NCBI GenBank assembly: GCA_016717725.1
Contig: JADKFA010000011.1
Coordinates: forward strand, 1 to 64,000
DNA length: 64,000 bases
Direction of reading: 5' to 3'
From: Bacteroidota bacterium
GTDB taxonomy: Bacteria; Bacteroidota; Bacteroidia; AKYH767-A; OLB10
In this document: positions 62,737 through 64,000 of the stretch, in pieces
Layout: each line of letters opens with the position of its first letter
Position numbering within the stretch: position 1 is the first letter of the stretch
Program-made: the position numbers and the translations under genes
The notes under the pieces: generated by a model
What the model saw: only the letters and a program-made list of their open reading frames with translations
What the model was told of the DNA's origin: nothing
The model's database searches: none

Positions 62737-63329
62737 TGCCTTTTACAGGTAAGAGCGTTCTCATTTCTTCTCACTATTTACCATTGCGTGAATATTTGTC
62801 TCTACTCATGGAGGCTGATGTGATTTATGTAGATGAAAACGAAGTTTGGCAAAAGCAAACATTACGAAGTAGAACCTATCTTTTAGGAGCGAATGGAGTA
62901 CAATCATTGTCCGTTCCAGTAGAGCATACAGGTGGCGTAAAAACCGCAATCAAAGACATCAAAATAAGTTACCATCAAGCCTGGACAAGAGTACATAAAG
63001 GAGCCATTTTTTCGGCATACAATACTTCCGCATTTTTTAATTATTTCAAAGATGATTTGTTTGCCATTTATGATGAACAACCCACTTACCTACTCGATTT
63101 CAATCAAAAAATATTTCTGTTTTTATTAAAGAAACTTAAGTTTAAGGGACATGTTGAAACATACCATGAGCAACCTTTTGATGTTGATTTTCGTCAACTC
63201 GATTCTTTAAAATCGATTCAAGAAAAAAATATTTTTTTAGAAAAATATAATCAAGTCTTCGGTTATAAATTTGAATTTACTCCGCATTTATCTGTGTTGG
63301 ATGTATTGGCAAATTTGGGAAGAATTTAA
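62736..63329 (+). CDS. WbqC-family protein
   Basis: The 197-residue protein matches the WbqC family: SSHYLPLREYLSLLMEADVIYVDENEVWQKQTLRSRTYLLGANGVQSLSVPVEH and ISYHQAWTRVHKGAIFSAYNTSAFFNYFKDDL. These proteins are found in polysaccharide gene clusters and also alone next to lepB in Bacteroidota. A transferase or binding role is inferred but not shown. The ATG overlaps the lepB stop, so it is coupled to lepB. The gene ends 48 bases before a convergent T9SS cargo. Confidence 0.85.
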   Translation: MPFTGKSVLISSHYLPLREYLSLLMEADVIYVDENEVWQKQTLRSRTYLLGANGVQSLSVPVEHTGGVKTAIKDIKISYHQAWTRVHKGAIFSAYNTSAFFNYFKDDLFAIYDEQPTYLLDFNQKIFLFLLKKLKFKGHVETYHEQPFDVDFRQLDSLKSIQEKNIFLEKYNQVFGYKFEFTPHLSVLDVLANLGRI

Positions 63330-63377
63330 TTTTTAATAGATATTATTGTTTATCATCTGCTTTTTTTTCGACAATGC

Positions 63378-64000
63378 CTATTCAAACTTCAACACCTTTT
63401 GCTGCTCATGTTTTTCGCCTTGTTGTACATCCAAAACGTACATACCTGCTGGTAAACTTGACGTATTCAATAAATACTCCTGATCACTGATGACTGAAAT
63501 GTCATTGGAAAGCACACATTTTCCATCCATAGAAAATAGTCGCAGAGTACTTTCTTTCATTACTGTCTTGCTGAAAGAAATAGTTAATACATCACTCACT
63601 GGATTTGGATAAGCATAAAATGAATTCGCAAAAAGAGTGGGTTCATCTAAACCAACCGTCGTTGCACCCAAGCGCATAATGAATATATCTGTCCCTCCTA
63701 CCGATGTTAAATTATTTGTGGCTCCAGATGGATTAAAATCAACATTGCCACTAAATACACCTGCAATGAAAACAGTATTGTTTGGACCAATGGCAATTTC
63801 ATAAGCTGCATCTGAACCAACACCTCCAAGTCGAAACTGCCATTGCTGTGTAGATAGACCATTCCATTTAGCCACATAGATGTCATTTGATCCGGCAGAA
63901 CCTAAAGACGGTCCGTTCCAGGTCATACTTCCAACGAGATTTCCTGCCATGTAAACATTATAAGAAGCATCACAATCCAATGACTGAACACTTAAAAATG
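63378..64000 (-). CDS. T9SS cargo with repeat region, N-terminus beyond the window
   Basis: The frame is open to the window edge at 64000; only the C-terminal 207 codons are seen, so it is partial. It has two SBBP/beta-propeller-like repeats (GGVGSDAAYEIAIGPNNTVFIAGVF, NDIYVAKWNGLSTQQWQFRLGG), then a type A sorting domain (NSFYAYPNPVSDVLTISFSK to EQQKVLKFE). It is a secreted or surface protein exported by T9SS. The apparent start at 63980 is a TTG inside the open frame and should not be taken as the gene start. It is convergent with the wbqC-like gene. Confidence 0.85.
   Translation of the reverse strand, partial: FLSVQSLDCDASYNVYMAGNLVGSMTWNGPSLGSAGSNDIYVAKWNGLSTQQWQFRLGGVGSDAAYEIAIGPNNTVFIAGVFSGNVDFNPSGATNNLTSVGGTDIFIMRLGATTVGLDEPTLFANSFYAYPNPVSDVLTISFSKTVMKESTLRLFSMDGKCVLSNDISVISDQEYLLNTSSLPAGMYVLDVQQGEKHEQQKVLKFE

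Overview
The window looks like chromosomal DNA of an AT-rich member of the Bacteroidota. The signs are type IX secretion (T9SS) C-terminal sorting domains, a gliding-motility-type (CHU_C) C-terminus, -7 promoter boxes of the Bacteroidota form TAnnTTTG with little sign of Shine-Dalgarno sequences, menaquinone synthesis by the futalosine route (mqnE), and the block parA-parB-DUF5683-dapB-lepB-wbqC. I would not place it below phylum or class. No rRNA, tRNA or CRISPR array was seen.

Layout. 1-1.2 kb: a decayed IS110-family insertion sequence with a nested inverted-repeat leader. 1.5-5.9 kb: tRNA modification genes (TrmH-family methylase, TatD, tcdA, tgt) and an LptF/LptG-type permease. 5.9-6.3 kb: a repeat-dense intergenic stretch. 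6.3-16 kb: mqnE, three secreted M43 zinc metalloproteases, a polytopic membrane protein and an orphan response regulator. 16-23 kb: an AddB-like nuclease, a small holin-type protein, glutathione peroxidase, and a two-component system divergent from a secreted acidic/basic protein. 23-28 kb: a cyanophycin locus (cyanophycinase, cyanophycin synthetase) plus a membrane hydrolase. 28-38 kb: outer-membrane and thioredoxin-fold proteins, a PorE-like OmpA protein, queE. 38-46 kb: folD, ffh, chrA, lptD, amidase. 46-52 kb: an Hdr-like iron-sulfur pair, an Mla-type lipid transport operon and an ArsR regulator. 52-57.5 kb: an M16 protease and a large T9SS cargo. 57.6-64 kb: a metallo-hydrolase, the par/dapB/lepB block and the end of another T9SS cargo.

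How the genes fit together. Much of the window serves the cell envelope: LPS export (LptF/G-like, LptD), lipid asymmetry (MlaEFD-like), wall cleavage (amidase), protein export (Ffh, LepB) and T9SS with several cargos. tgt and queE belong to queuosine metabolism. The cyanophycin pair points to a nitrogen reserve polymer.

The most notable non-genic signals are: a ~195 bp four-hairpin element present twice with paired compensatory changes; a near-perfect 60 bp palindrome over the mqnE stop; an 11/10/11 bp phased TTAAC array between a histidine kinase and its probable target; and many single-base indels that break otherwise conserved genes (lptD, folD, chrA, cphB, an M16 protease, a T9SS cargo). 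The indels look more like sequence errors than biology.
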